Made by a program: the position numbers and the translations under genes. Below, piece by piece: positions 19,202-27,195 of a DNA stretch of 64,000 bases. The notes under the pieces were generated by a model. That model searched no databases. It saw only the letters and a program-made list of their open reading frames with translations, and was not told the origin of the DNA. This stretch comes from RUG11551 sp045586185 (GTDB lineage: Bacteria; Planctomycetota; Planctomycetia; Pirellulales; Thermoguttaceae): the NCBI GenBank assembly GCA_045586185.1, contig JAZMZV010000246.1:20490-84489 (forward strand). The letters are read 5' to 3'. Positions within the stretch are counted from its first letter, which is position 1. Each line of letters begins with the position of its first letter.

Positions 19202-19765
19202 ATGAACTACGACCCGATTGCATTAAAGCAGTTAATTAAAGACAACGCGTTGAAGTTTGGCGACTTCGTTCTCGCCAGCGGCAAGAAAGCCAAGTACTAT
19301 TGCGACAGCAAACAGGTAACTCTCGATTCCGAGGGTCTGCGGCTGGTCGGAGAGGGCATGCTGGAAATTGTCAACTCTCTGCCGTTCCCGATTCAGGCGG
19401 TTGGCGGCATGGCAATCGGAGCTGATCCGATTACTGCGTCCGTCTTGTGCGCCGCCGCCGGGCAGAAAAAACCGCTTAAAGGGTTTATGGTTAGAAAAGA
19501 AGCCAAAGACCACGGCACCCAGAAATTTCTCGAAGGCCCCGTCAAGCCGGGCGACGAAGTCGTGATTGTAGAAGACGTCGTTACGACGGGCGGTTCGTCC
19601 CTCAAAGCGATTGAACGCTGCAACGAGTTCGGGCTCAAAGTCAAGGCGGTTATCGCTATTCTCGACCGCATGGAAGGCGGACGCGAAAACTTTGAAGCCG
19701 CCGGATACCCGCTTTACAGCCTGTTTACGATTCTCGACTTCGGTCTGACGCCGCCCAAAGAGTAA
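19202..19765 (+). CDS. pyrE: Orotate phosphoribosyltransferase
   Basis: 187 residues from ATG 19202. Transfers phosphoribosyl from PRPP to orotate, giving OMP in pyrimidine synthesis. The PRPP-binding motif VVIVEDVVTTGGSS is intact and the N-terminal GDFVLASGKKAKYYCDSKQV is typical. An upstream in-frame ATG at 19133 would add 23 residues encoded by repeat DNA and is rejected. No other pyr genes are near. Confidence 0.93.
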   Translation: MNYDPIALKQLIKDNALKFGDFVLASGKKAKYYCDSKQVTLDSEGLRLVGEGMLEIVNSLPFPIQAVGGMAIGADPITASVLCAAAGQKKPLKGFMVRKEAKDHGTQKFLEGPVKPGDEVVIVEDVVTTGGSSLKAIERCNEFGLKVKAVIAILDRMEGGRENFEAAGYPLYSLFTILDFGLTPPKE

Positions 19766-19768
19766 TTT

Positions 19769-19851
19769 GGAAATAGGGAATAGGGAATAGTAATTCGGCC
19801 TTCGGCGAATTTAAAAACTACTCCCTACTCCCTACTCCCCATTCCCTACTC
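19769..19851. repeat. 7-nt repeat element between convergent genes
   Basis: TAGGGAA units, imperfect core AATTCG-CGAATT (19792-19811), then ACTCCCT units. The right arm ends inside the stop codon of the hydrolase (TAG, 19848-19846 on the minus strand). It could fold into one long hairpin and serve as a bidirectional transcript end. Confidence 0.9.
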
Positions 19852-20742
19852 AGCAGCAAAGACAGTTAAGACGCCTGTTGATCCGAGATAGTCCGCCAAA
19901 GCGTGCGTTGCGCCCACCTGATTGACTACGTTGTAAATCGTAACTTTTTCTTTTTGAGAAGCGGGAACGCCAGCAACGCCGTCTCGTCCCATGGCTTCCG
20001 TCTGTCTGTCCGGCGTAACGAACCGATACCATTTCAAACCGGTGTCTGCACAATTAACCGTTAAATAACATCGAGTCTGACATTCCAGAGCTTTCTCTCT
20101 GCCGCAAACAAACGCGTAAGTCGGAACCGCCGGCGCGATAAGCAGAGATTGAATCTTTCCCGACGTTCCCGGTTGAGTTCTGCCGTAGACTTTTCCTCCT
20201 GAGAGGAGCTGACAAGCTCCCAAAACCGTATTGGCGCCAAAGCTGTAGCCAATCAGACGAATCTCGGCGCTTTCCGGCGCGGATTCCAGGAATCTCGTCA
20301 GATAAAAGCTCTCCCACTGACTTCGCCGTTCGGCATTGGTCGCGTCTTGACGTATCGGCGCGCCAGTTCGAGCGGAATTCCAGAACCAGACAACGAGCTT
20401 ATAATTCTTATCGGCAATAACCCTGTTGAGATACTGACGAATCAGATAACCGTCGCTGATTGCAGAACATCTGTCCGCCTGATTTCCATGAATGTAAATA
20501 AACGTCTTGCATCCTTCGGAATCCTTCCAGATCGCGTCCTTGTCCGCCGCTGTCCAACCAGTCGAGGTCTCAACAACGGCTTTAAAGCCTGCGTCCATCT
20601 GTTCCGGATCGAGACTGCCGCCGTGTCCACAAGAATCTACGACATAAAATTCTTCCGCCTGCGCTGCACAGAACGCAAAAAGAACTGTCATCAACGCGGC
20701 AGCGCAAAACAGACGCTTGGCAAAGGCAATATAATATTGCAT
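19846..20742 (-). CDS. Secreted alpha/beta-hydrolase-like protein
   Basis: 298 residues from ATG 20742 (AAAGGA 6 nt upstream; the longer frame from 20820 adds 26 residues overlapping the promoter). Signal peptide about 1-27 (ending FCAAQAEE). IYIHGNQADR is an oxyanion-hole loop and LIGYSFGANTVLGA carries the nucleophile elbow GYSFG. A C-terminal catalytic His is likely in GATHALADYLG. Probably an extracytoplasmic esterase or lipase; substrate unknown. The stop codon TAG is the first TAG of the adjoining repeat array. Confidence 0.8.
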   Translation of the reverse strand: MQYYIAFAKRLFCAAALMTVLFAFCAAQAEEFYVVDSCGHGGSLDPEQMDAGFKAVVETSTGWTAADKDAIWKDSEGCKTFIYIHGNQADRCSAISDGYLIRQYLNRVIADKNYKLVVWFWNSARTGAPIRQDATNAERRSQWESFYLTRFLESAPESAEIRLIGYSFGANTVLGACQLLSGGKVYGRTQPGTSGKIQSLLIAPAVPTYAFVCGREKALECQTRCYLTVNCADTGLKWYRFVTPDRQTEAMGRDGVAGVPASQKEKVTIYNVVNQVGATHALADYLGSTGVLTVFAAE

Positions 20743-20797
20743 GATTATTCCTTTCGATTGGTTTAAATTTGTTGTATGAATTATTGAACTACAGAGT

Positions 20798-20825
20798 ATT
20801 ATACTCATTTCGACAATCAAATCAA
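20798..20825 (-). promoter_or_regulatory. Promoter of the 19.8 kb hydrolase gene
   Basis: On the minus strand TTGATT (20825-20820), 16-bp spacer, TATAAT (20803-20798); leader about 50 nt. Confidence 0.6.
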
Positions 20826-21101
20826 CGCCGATTCATTATAAATTTAACGAATTTAGCGATTGTAACGGCGAATTTTATCAACTGATTTTGATTAATTTAG
20901 CCTCATGAGAATCATGGGGTAAAAAAATTTGTTTTTTTTCGAAAAATCGGACGTTTTTTTCCACCGTTTCAAATTTGTAAGCTATAGATTAGTTGTAACG
21001 CTTGAGCGGGTAAAAGCCCCCAGGCATAAATAAAAATACTTTTGGTTCTGGCGCAGTTCGTTTACCGACTGACGCTGTACGTGAATAAGGAGTGTACCCC
21101 A
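20826..21101. other. AT-rich divergent spacer before the lipoprotein gene
   Basis: Poly-A/T stretches around 20920-20960 and a TATAGAT (20983-20989) that may be a -10, without a convincing -35. GAGCGGGTAAAAGCCCC near 21004-21020 could form a small hairpin in the leader. Nothing else recognised. Confidence 0.35.
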
Positions 21102-21428
21102 ATGAAAAAAGCCTTTTTACTTTCGTTTGTCGTTTTGACAGTCGCCTTGTCGGTTGGCTGCTCTAACGGTCTGCCGCGCAATTGCCTGCTGAGAAAATGG
21201 TTCTGCGGCAAAGAATGCTATCAGGAGTCTTGCTATACTCCTGATACCTGTACAACGTGCCCAACGTGCCCAACATGTTCAACATGTCCGTCCTATTCGA
21301 CAGGCGTAGTTGTTGGCGATCCTGTTATTTCAGACAGCGGCTGCAGCACATGCAATGCGCCGTCCCTTCCGGCTGCTGCGCCCACAATTACGACGCCCTC
21401 TCCGGCTCCGTATACCTACAACAACTAG
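21102..21428 (+). CDS. Small cysteine-rich lipoprotein
   Basis: 108 residues from ATG 21102, preceded by AAGGAG 9 nt upstream. Lipoprotein signal with lipobox LSVGC at about residue 20. The mature part is short and rich in Cys and Thr: CYQESCY, then TCTTCPTCPTCSTCP, a CxxC ladder made of a 9-nt repeat (ACGTGCCCA), and a Pro/Ala-rich tail. The CxxC ladder could bind metal or form disulfides; similar small planctomycete lipoproteins exist but no function is known to me. Confidence 0.7.
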   Translation: MKKAFLLSFVVLTVALSVGCSNGLPRNCLLRKWFCGKECYQESCYTPDTCTTCPTCPTCSTCPSYSTGVVVGDPVISDSGCSTCNAPSLPAAAPTITTPSPAPYTYNN

Positions 21429-21464
21429 ATCCATCAGATTTCCAACATCAGGGTAGATGTTGTC

Positions 21465-21541
21465 GACGTCAGTTTTCAGACGACCACCGTCAGCAACGCG
21501 AATGTTGCATATGTCTGATATAATTCTGACGTCTTTTTTTT
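21465..21541 (+). terminator. Possible intrinsic terminator of the lipoprotein gene
   Basis: GACGTCAG (21465-21472) pairs with CTGACGTC (21526-21533), directly followed by eight T (21534-21541). The 53-nt loop can fold further (GCAACGCGAATGTTGC). Also lies close to the end of hpnC on the other strand. Confidence 0.5.
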
Positions 21542-21559
21542 ATTTCATGACGCCCGTTA

Positions 21560-22423
21560 TTATCCTAACAGGGCTTTTAATAGCAGTCTGAATTTACTCC
21601 ATCGAGAAATCGTCGGGCGGTTCGACCAGACGTTATAGTCAACGCGTCGAATCGCCTCGACGATTTTTTGTCCGCCCATAATAAAGAGCTTTATATCCGT
21701 TTGGAAACTGCGGGGAACGCGATTGACCAACGGACTCCCTTCTGTAAAAAACGAGTCCGCCCAGTCGCAAAGCCGTGACATCGTTTCGACAAAAGCCGGG
21801 TTGTAAACTTCGTTCTGGAAATCTTCCAAAGAGTACTCGCAAGAGAGCATATCGCTAAGAGGAACGTATCGTCTGGAATCGGATTGACCGCTTGACGTTG
21901 TCCGGCGCTTGTCTCTGGCGACGTCTTGCCAATGGTTTGCCAGCTGCAATCCCGTACATATTTTATCAGACAGAACCAGGCTTTCTTCGTCTGTCGTTTT
22001 AGCCAAATGAAGAACGATTCTTCCCACCGGATTGGCAGAGAGCTTACAGTATTCCAGCAACTCTTCTCTGGAATCGTAATCTTTTTTGGTTTGATCCAGA
22101 CGAAAGGCGGAAATCAAGTCAGCAAAGAGGGATTTCGGAATGGAATACTCGTCTACAATCGGTTTCAGGGCAATAAAAATCGGGTGTTCCGCCCTGCCCT
22201 GATAACAGGCGTCGAGCTGAGAATTCCAGTCGTCCAGCGCCGCCAAAGCCGTTTGATTGTCAGGCGATTCGTCTCCTAAATCGTCCGCCCAACGGCAGAA
22301 AGAATAAACGGGATAGAACGCCTGTCTGATCTGTCGAGGAAGCAGAAAACTGGCGACAGTAAAATTCTCGTAATGCTGACGAGTGTATTGTCGGCAGAAT
22401 TCCTGAGCGTCAGACAGGTTCAT
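21560..22423 (-). CDS. hpnC: Squalene/phytoene synthase family protein, HpnC type
   Basis: 287 residues from ATG 22423; the frame extends further upstream but only through repeat DNA. HYENFTVASFLLPRQIR followed by FCRWADDLGDES (first Asp-rich motif) is characteristic of HpnC rather than HpnD or CrtB; the second Asp-rich site is NHWQDVARDKRR. In the HpnC-D-E route HpnD makes presqualene diphosphate, HpnC makes hydroxysqualene and HpnE reduces it to squalene, feeding hopanoids or C30 carotenoids. hpnD and hpnE are not in the window. Probably transcribed with lpxD and aspS upstream. Confidence 0.85.
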   Translation of the reverse strand: MNLSDAQEFCRQYTRQHYENFTVASFLLPRQIRQAFYPVYSFCRWADDLGDESPDNQTALAALDDWNSQLDACYQGRAEHPIFIALKPIVDEYSIPKSLFADLISAFRLDQTKKDYDSREELLEYCKLSANPVGRIVLHLAKTTDEESLVLSDKICTGLQLANHWQDVARDKRRTTSSGQSDSRRYVPLSDMLSCEYSLEDFQNEVYNPAFVETMSRLCDWADSFFTEGSPLVNRVPRSFQTDIKLFIMGGQKIVEAIRRVDYNVWSNRPTISRWSKFRLLLKALLG

Positions 22424-22438
22424 GATAATTATTAAAGA

Positions 22439-22540
22439 CAAAAGGGAGTAGGGAGTAGTTTTTAAATTCGCCGTAGGCGAATTACTATTCCCCATTCCCT
22501 ATTCCCTATTTCCTTCTATTCCCCATTCCCTCACATTTTC
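22439..22540. repeat. 7-nt repeat element between lpxD and hpnC
   Basis: GGGAGTA units, core AATTCGCC-GTA-GGCGAATT (22465-22483), then long TTCCCTA/TTCCCCA arm to about 22540. It lies in the leader of hpnC. Confidence 0.9.
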
Positions 22541-22560
22541 GTGTTGTTTCGAACTTTATT

Positions 22561-23613
22561 TTACTCGTTCTGATTCTTTTTATCAGCGCTCTCTTTTTCC
22601 AACTTTTTGAGCCGATTGTCGGCGTCGCGAATCTGCTTTTTGAATTCCGGCAATTTGGAAATCAGAGCGAATTTGAGCAGCTGTTCCCGTTCCGGACAGG
22701 CGGGCGCGCCGAGCATTTTCGCTCCCGGTTCGATATTGTTCATAACGCCGCACTTGGCGCCTAAAATCGCGCAATCGCCAATATGGACGTGATCTCTAAC
22801 GCCGACCTGCCCTGCCATGACGACGTAATCTCCGGTTGTAACGCTGCCGGCAATTCCCACCTGAGCGCAAAGGAGATTGTGTTTTCCGATCTGGCAGTTG
22901 TGACCAACCATCACCTGATTGTCGATCTTCGTACCGTCGCCAATTCGCGTCGAGCCATATGCGCCGCGGTCAATGGTACTGTTGGCGCCAACGTCAACGT
23001 CGTCTCCCAAAATGACGTTGCCCAGCTGAGCCGCCAACGCATGTTTGCCGTCAACGAGTTTGTATCCAAAGCCGTTTGCTCCAATCGACGCCCCCGCGCT
23101 GAGAATGCAGCGTTTTCCGACAACGCAGTCTTCATGAACCACGACGCCGGGATAGAGGACAGAATTCTCGCCGATTTTCGCTCCCGCCATGACGCAGGAA
23201 TGAGGATGAAGGACGACGTTGTCGCCGATTTCCGCCTCCGGACCGACGTAAACAAACGGATAAATTGTTACATTCACACCGATTTTTGCCGATGGATCTA
23301 TACTCGCCTGCAGGCTGACAAACGGCTCAGGCGCAACTCGCTGAGGACGAAACAGTTTCACGATTTTCGTAAAGGCGTCGTGAACGTCGTCGACCATCAA
23401 CGCCGGGATTCCAACGGACAAATCTGATTTCGGCATGACAACCGCAGACGCCTGCGTATTAAACAGCGTATCGAGTCTGCCTACGTTGTCGATGAGCGTA
23501 ATGTCGCCCGGCCCGGCCTCCGAAAGGATAGCGGCGTTTTCGATTACCGTAGAACCGTCTCCTACGATGGTCGCGTTAACCAGTTTTGCCAGTTGGGAAA
23601 GTGTTTGTGCCAT
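22561..23613 (-). CDS. lpxD: UDP-3-O-acylglucosamine N-acyltransferase
   Basis: 350 residues. Third step of lipid A synthesis: transfers a hydroxyacyl chain from ACP to the 2-amino group. N-terminal uridine-binding domain (about 1-100), then a left-handed beta-helix of hexapeptide repeats (IGVNVTIYPFVYVGPEAEIG), the catalytic His in MVGHNCQIG and a C-terminal helical region (LKKLEKESADKKNQ). Shows that the organism makes a lipid A outer membrane. Between aspS and hpnC on the same strand. Confidence 0.93.
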   Translation of the reverse strand: MAQTLSQLAKLVNATIVGDGSTVIENAAILSEAGPGDITLIDNVGRLDTLFNTQASAVVMPKSDLSVGIPALMVDDVHDAFTKIVKLFRPQRVAPEPFVSLQASIDPSAKIGVNVTIYPFVYVGPEAEIGDNVVLHPHSCVMAGAKIGENSVLYPGVVVHEDCVVGKRCILSAGASIGANGFGYKLVDGKHALAAQLGNVILGDDVDVGANSTIDRGAYGSTRIGDGTKIDNQVMVGHNCQIGKHNLLCAQVGIAGSVTTGDYVVMAGQVGVRDHVHIGDCAILGAKCGVMNNIEPGAKMLGAPACPEREQLLKFALISKLPEFKKQIRDADNRLKKLEKESADKKNQNE

Positions 23614-23616
23614 ATT

Positions 23617-23722
23617 GAGTGAGGGAATAGGGAGTAGGGAATAGGGAGTAGAGGCAATAGGCAGTAGGCAGTAGGCAGTAGGAAAATTTTACTACTGCCT
23701 CTTGCCTACTCCCTACTGCCTA
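23617..23722. repeat. 7-nt repeat element between aspS and lpxD
   Basis: TAGGGAA/TAGGGAG then TAGGCAG units, an AAAATTTT centre (23685-23692), then ACTGCCT/ACTCCCT units that end in the aspS stop codon (TAG on the minus strand, 23722-23720). Confidence 0.9.
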
Positions 23723-25495
23723 ATTCTCCTCTTTTCTCGTATTCTGAATGGACAGTTCGTCAAGCTGTTTGTCGTCGACAACGCCGGGGGCGCCGGTCAT
23801 GAGGTCTGTTGCTCGGGCGGTCTTCGGGAACGCAATGACGTCGCGAATGTTGTCGTACCCGCCAAAGAGCATGACAAGACGGTCAACGCCCAACGCAATG
23901 CCAGCGTGCGGCGGAGCGCCGAACTTCAACGCGTCGAGAAGGAACCCGAACCGTTCGTGAGCCGTTTGGTCATCGATGTTGAGCAGCTTGAAAATCTTCG
24001 CCTGAAGGTTGGTGTCGTGAATACGAACCGTGCCGCCGCCCGCTTCAAAGCCGTTGATTACCAGGTCGTACGCAACCGCGTGAACCTTTTCCGGGGCGGT
24101 GTCCAGCAAATCCAGTTCCGCCGGCTGAGGCATGGTGAACGGGTGATGCTTGGCGTCCCATTTGTTGTCCTCTTCGTTCCATTCGAACATCGGGAAGGAG
24201 ACGATCCAGGAAAAGCTCATCGACTTCGGGTCGTAAAGCTTGAGTTCCTTCGCCAACCGTCGGCGCAAACCGTCCAACGCGGCGCAGGTGATGTCGAACG
24301 TGTCCGCGACAACCAGAATCATATCGCCGTCTTTCGCGCCGGTGATTTCCAGAATCTTTTTGTGTTCCTCGTCCGTGAACTTTTTCGCCGTCGGAGACGC
24401 GATGTCGCCGTTTTCCACCTTGAACCAGACAAGTCCTTTCGCCTTGAAATCTTCCTTGACGTAAGTCGTCAGCTCGTCAATCGCCTTGCGTGAATACTTG
24501 TCGGCGCACTGCGGAACGACGATCGCCCGAACCCGATTGCCCGCTTCCGCAGGACCGCGAAAGACCTGGAAATCAACGGTTTTGGCGAACTCGGTCAGGT
24601 CGATAATTTCCATGCCGAAACGAAGATCCGGCTTGTCAGAGCCATAGCGTTCCATGGCTTCGTCATAGTCCATTCGTGACAGCGGCAGCTGGAGGTCAAG
24701 ACCAAGTATCTTCTTCGCCAGGTCAGCGATCATGCCGTCCATGAACGTGAGTACGTCTTCCATCTCGACAAACGACATTTCAATATCGAGTTGAGTGAAT
24801 TCAGGTTGACGATCTGCCCGTAGGTCTTCGTCACGGAAGCAGCGCGCCAGCTGAACGTAACGGTCGTACCCGGCAATCATCAGCAGCTGCTTGTACAGCT
24901 GCGGGGACTGCGGCAGGGCGTAGTATTTGCCTGGATGAACGCGGCTGGGGACCAGGTAGTCTCTCGCGCCTTCGGGAGTGGATCGACCCAGCATCGGGGT
25001 TTCGACTTCGATAAATCCGTGAGCATCGGTATAATCGCGCAGCGTCTTAATCATGCGATGGCGAAGAATCAACGCTTCCTGCATAGCGGTTCGGCGCAAG
25101 TCCAAATATCGATATTGCAGACGAACGTCTTCGCTGGGCAATTCCGGAATGCTCGGATAAACCGGCGGCTGATTGCATTTGTTCAGAAGCGTCATTTGAG
25201 TAGGACGGACCTCGATTTCCCCTGTCGCCATGTCGGGATTCGCCTGACCAACCGGTCGAGCGCAGACCTTGCCCGTTACCTGAACGACGTACTCCATTTT
25301 CAGCCCTCGAGCCTGTTCGAGAAGCTCTTCGCCCGCCTCGGGAGCAAACGCCGTTTGAGTAATTCCGTATCTGTCTCGCAGGTTAACAAAAACCAATCCG
25401 CCCTGATTGCGAATTCGGTCGACCCAACCGCAAATCGTTACTTCCTGTCCAATATGTTCCGCCCTCAGGGCGCCGCACGTGTGTGTTCTGTACAT
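23720..25495 (-). CDS. aspS: Aspartyl-tRNA synthetase (bacterial type)
   Basis: 591 residues. OB-fold anticodon-binding domain (GWVDRIRNQGGLVFVNLRDR), class II motif 2 (RCFRDEDLRADRQPEFTQLD), bacterial GAD insertion (about 290-420) and motif 3 (GIALGVDRLVMLFGG). The DLRADRQPEFTQLD region fits both discriminating and non-discriminating enzymes. Charges tRNA-Asp, possibly also tRNA-Asn. The stop codon is the first TAG of a TAGGCAG/TAGGGAG array. Confidence 0.95.
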   Translation of the reverse strand: MYRTHTCGALRAEHIGQEVTICGWVDRIRNQGGLVFVNLRDRYGITQTAFAPEAGEELLEQARGLKMEYVVQVTGKVCARPVGQANPDMATGEIEVRPTQMTLLNKCNQPPVYPSIPELPSEDVRLQYRYLDLRRTAMQEALILRHRMIKTLRDYTDAHGFIEVETPMLGRSTPEGARDYLVPSRVHPGKYYALPQSPQLYKQLLMIAGYDRYVQLARCFRDEDLRADRQPEFTQLDIEMSFVEMEDVLTFMDGMIADLAKKILGLDLQLPLSRMDYDEAMERYGSDKPDLRFGMEIIDLTEFAKTVDFQVFRGPAEAGNRVRAIVVPQCADKYSRKAIDELTTYVKEDFKAKGLVWFKVENGDIASPTAKKFTDEEHKKILEITGAKDGDMILVVADTFDITCAALDGLRRRLAKELKLYDPKSMSFSWIVSFPMFEWNEEDNKWDAKHHPFTMPQPAELDLLDTAPEKVHAVAYDLVINGFEAGGGTVRIHDTNLQAKIFKLLNIDDQTAHERFGFLLDALKFGAPPHAGIALGVDRLVMLFGGYDNIRDVIAFPKTARATDLMTGAPGVVDDKQLDELSIQNTRKEEN

Positions 25496-25643
25496 GATAG
25501 CTTATATAATCCTGTAATTCTTAACCCAAAGCCGACGCATAGATGACGCCGCTTCTTCCTTTATATTATATGATACTATAAACGCCGATTATAGCAAGGG
25601 GGAAGGGGGAGAAGATAATTAGAAGCGAGGAACAAGGAGCGAT

Positions 25644-25763
25644 ATGTTGGCAGAAGCGATCAACATTGTTTACAGATTGACCATCCCGCCGCTGAAGCGT
25701 GTGCGACAAAAGTCAGAAAAAACAATTACTCCCGCTGCAAACAAATATGTTTTCACTCAATAA
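25644..25763 (+). CDS. Possible 39-residue small protein
   Basis: ATG at 25644 follows AAGGAG by 4 nt and reads MLAEAINIVYRLTIPPLKRV, then a basic tail to TAA at 25761-25763. A ribosome binding site this good is uncommon in the window. No known family; it could be chance, or a remnant. Lies in the 413-nt gap between aspS and topoisomerase VI A. Confidence 0.3.
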   Translation: MLAEAINIVYRLTIPPLKRVRQKSEKTITPAANKYVFTQ

Positions 25764-25784
25764 AAATGGCGTCTCGCCTCTCCC

Positions 25785-25812
25785 TTGAACTAAACAATAA
25801 TTCCGGTATAAT
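25785..25812 (+). promoter_or_regulatory. Promoter of topoisomerase VI subunit A gene
   Basis: TTGAAC (25785-25790), 16-bp spacer, TATAAT (25807-25812). The leader of about 90 nt contains two small hairpins (CGAGGA...TCCTCG and TCTGA...TCAGA, 25829-25875). Confidence 0.6.
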
Positions 25813-25908
25813 CAAATAAAAAATAGCGAGCGAGGAATTGGAGTCCTCCTCGTCTCTGATTTCAAAGTCAGAATCAAGAGCATATAATTAATACTGTCAG
25901 ATAATTCC

Positions 25909-27078
25909 ATGGCAAAGAAGAAAACCAATCCGTCAGAATCGGTCGAACCAACCCCCAAAACCCGCAAGCGCGCCGTCAAGCTCAACGAAAAGGATACGCG
26001 AACGCTCGAGGCGCTTAATCGTTTGGCTCAGAGCGTTATTAACGCCGCTAACGGCGCTGGCGAGCCGGAAATGTATATCCCGTCCAGAAGTTTGTCAAAC
26101 GTTTGGTTTGACGAGAAAAAGCGAATCATCCAGATGGGCGACCGCACGACAACGCGGCAGCTGTTCAATCTGTCGCAAGCCAAGGCGTTTATGCAAACCA
26201 TGCTCGTCGCGTCGGGAACGTCTGAACTGATTCGTCAAGGCAAAACGACTTCTATTCGAGGTCTGTACTATTTGATGAAGCATACCATCGAACACGCCAA
26301 GGAAGAGACGTTCAACGATCAGGGCGAGTCCGACCCGATTATCGAAGACTGCGAGGTCTTGCTGGAATGTTTGCGCGAAGAGATGCACCTGTACGCTCAA
26401 ACCCGCGGCGCCATGGTCGGCATGATTCAGATTGTCGATAAAGGCGACACGATCGACTGCGCTCGAATGGGGTCAGGCGGATACGCAGTGCCGTCGATTG
26501 TCGAGCCGGACGTGATTCAGTTCAAAAACTGCAAGGCTGACTTTATTCTCCATGTTGAAAAAGACACCGTCTGGCAGCGATTCAACGAAGACAAGTTCTG
26601 GAAGAAGCACAACTGCATTTTGACTCACGGTTCCGGTCAGCCGCCGCGAGGCATGAGACGGCTGCTCTACCGCATGAACAAGGAACTCAAACTGCCGGTT
26701 ATTTGTCTGTTAGATAACGACCCGTGGGGATACTATATTTATTCTGTTATCAAACAGGGATCAATCAATCTGGCTTTTGAGTCCAAACGAATGGCAATTC
26801 CCAGCGCCAAGTTTTTGGGCTTGCGCTCCAAAGACTTTGAAGCGTGCGGACTGTCGAAAAGCGCCAGAATCAACCTCAACGATTCGGACCGCAAACGCGC
26901 CAAACAGATTGCTGAATATCCATGGTTCAAAAACAACAAACCGTGGCAGCAGGAAATAAAACTGATGCTCGAAAACGGATTCAAGCTGGAAGTCGAATCG
27001 CTCATCAGCAAAGACATCAGCTACGTTACGGAGATTTACACGCCGCAGCGACTGGCGGCTAAAGACTGGCTGGACTGA
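25909..27078 (+). CDS. top6A: DNA topoisomerase VI subunit A (Spo11/TopVI-A family)
   Basis: 389 residues, full length for TopVI-A. The basic N-terminus leads to a 5Y-CAP/winged-helix domain with the catalytic tyrosine region TSIRGLYYLMKH (Tyr120/Tyr121), then a TOPRIM domain: VEKDTVWQRF, GQPPRGMRRLLYR and LLDNDPWGYYIYSVIKQGS, with Asp269 and Asp271 as the metal-binding DxD pair. Family members cut both DNA strands through 5' phosphotyrosyl bonds, working with the GHKL ATPase TopVI-B. No TopVI-B lies in the window: aspS is divergent upstream and the gene downstream lacks GHKL motifs. All key residues are present, so it should be active if a B subunit is encoded elsewhere. Confidence 0.88.
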   Translation: MAKKKTNPSESVEPTPKTRKRAVKLNEKDTRTLEALNRLAQSVINAANGAGEPEMYIPSRSLSNVWFDEKKRIIQMGDRTTTRQLFNLSQAKAFMQTMLVASGTSELIRQGKTTSIRGLYYLMKHTIEHAKEETFNDQGESDPIIEDCEVLLECLREEMHLYAQTRGAMVGMIQIVDKGDTIDCARMGSGGYAVPSIVEPDVIQFKNCKADFILHVEKDTVWQRFNEDKFWKKHNCILTHGSGQPPRGMRRLLYRMNKELKLPVICLLDNDPWGYYIYSVIKQGSINLAFESKRMAIPSAKFLGLRSKDFEACGLSKSARINLNDSDRKRAKQIAEYPWFKNNKPWQQEIKLMLENGFKLEVESLISKDISYVTEIYTPQRLAAKDWLD

Positions 27079-27185
27079 CGGCGAGGCGCCGCTCCCAATC
27101 CGCGCTACCGCGCGAAACGTGTTATAATCACTCCCGTTGGTCGCTTGCGTCTCTCTCGCCACTCGCCACTCGCAACTCGCAACTA
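27079..27185. repeat. Composite repeat: GC-rich core plus GTTGCGA-type right arm (core orientation 1)
   Basis: Directly after the TopVI-A stop: block A (36 nt, 27079-27114), 14 nt including TATAAT (27123-27128), block B (CACTCCCGTTGGTCGCTTG, 27129-27147), then ACTCGCC/ACTCGCA units. Blocks A and B recur inverted at 38974-39040. Confidence 0.85.
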
Positions 27186-27195
27186 TTCATTTGAC

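Noticed and set aside
25828..25880. tRNA-like double hairpin (CGAGGA...TCCTCG, TCTGATTTCAAAGTCAGA) upstream of TopVI-A
   Set aside because: Resembles an anticodon arm with TCA, but no acceptor stem, no T-arm and no CCA end; treated as leader structure.
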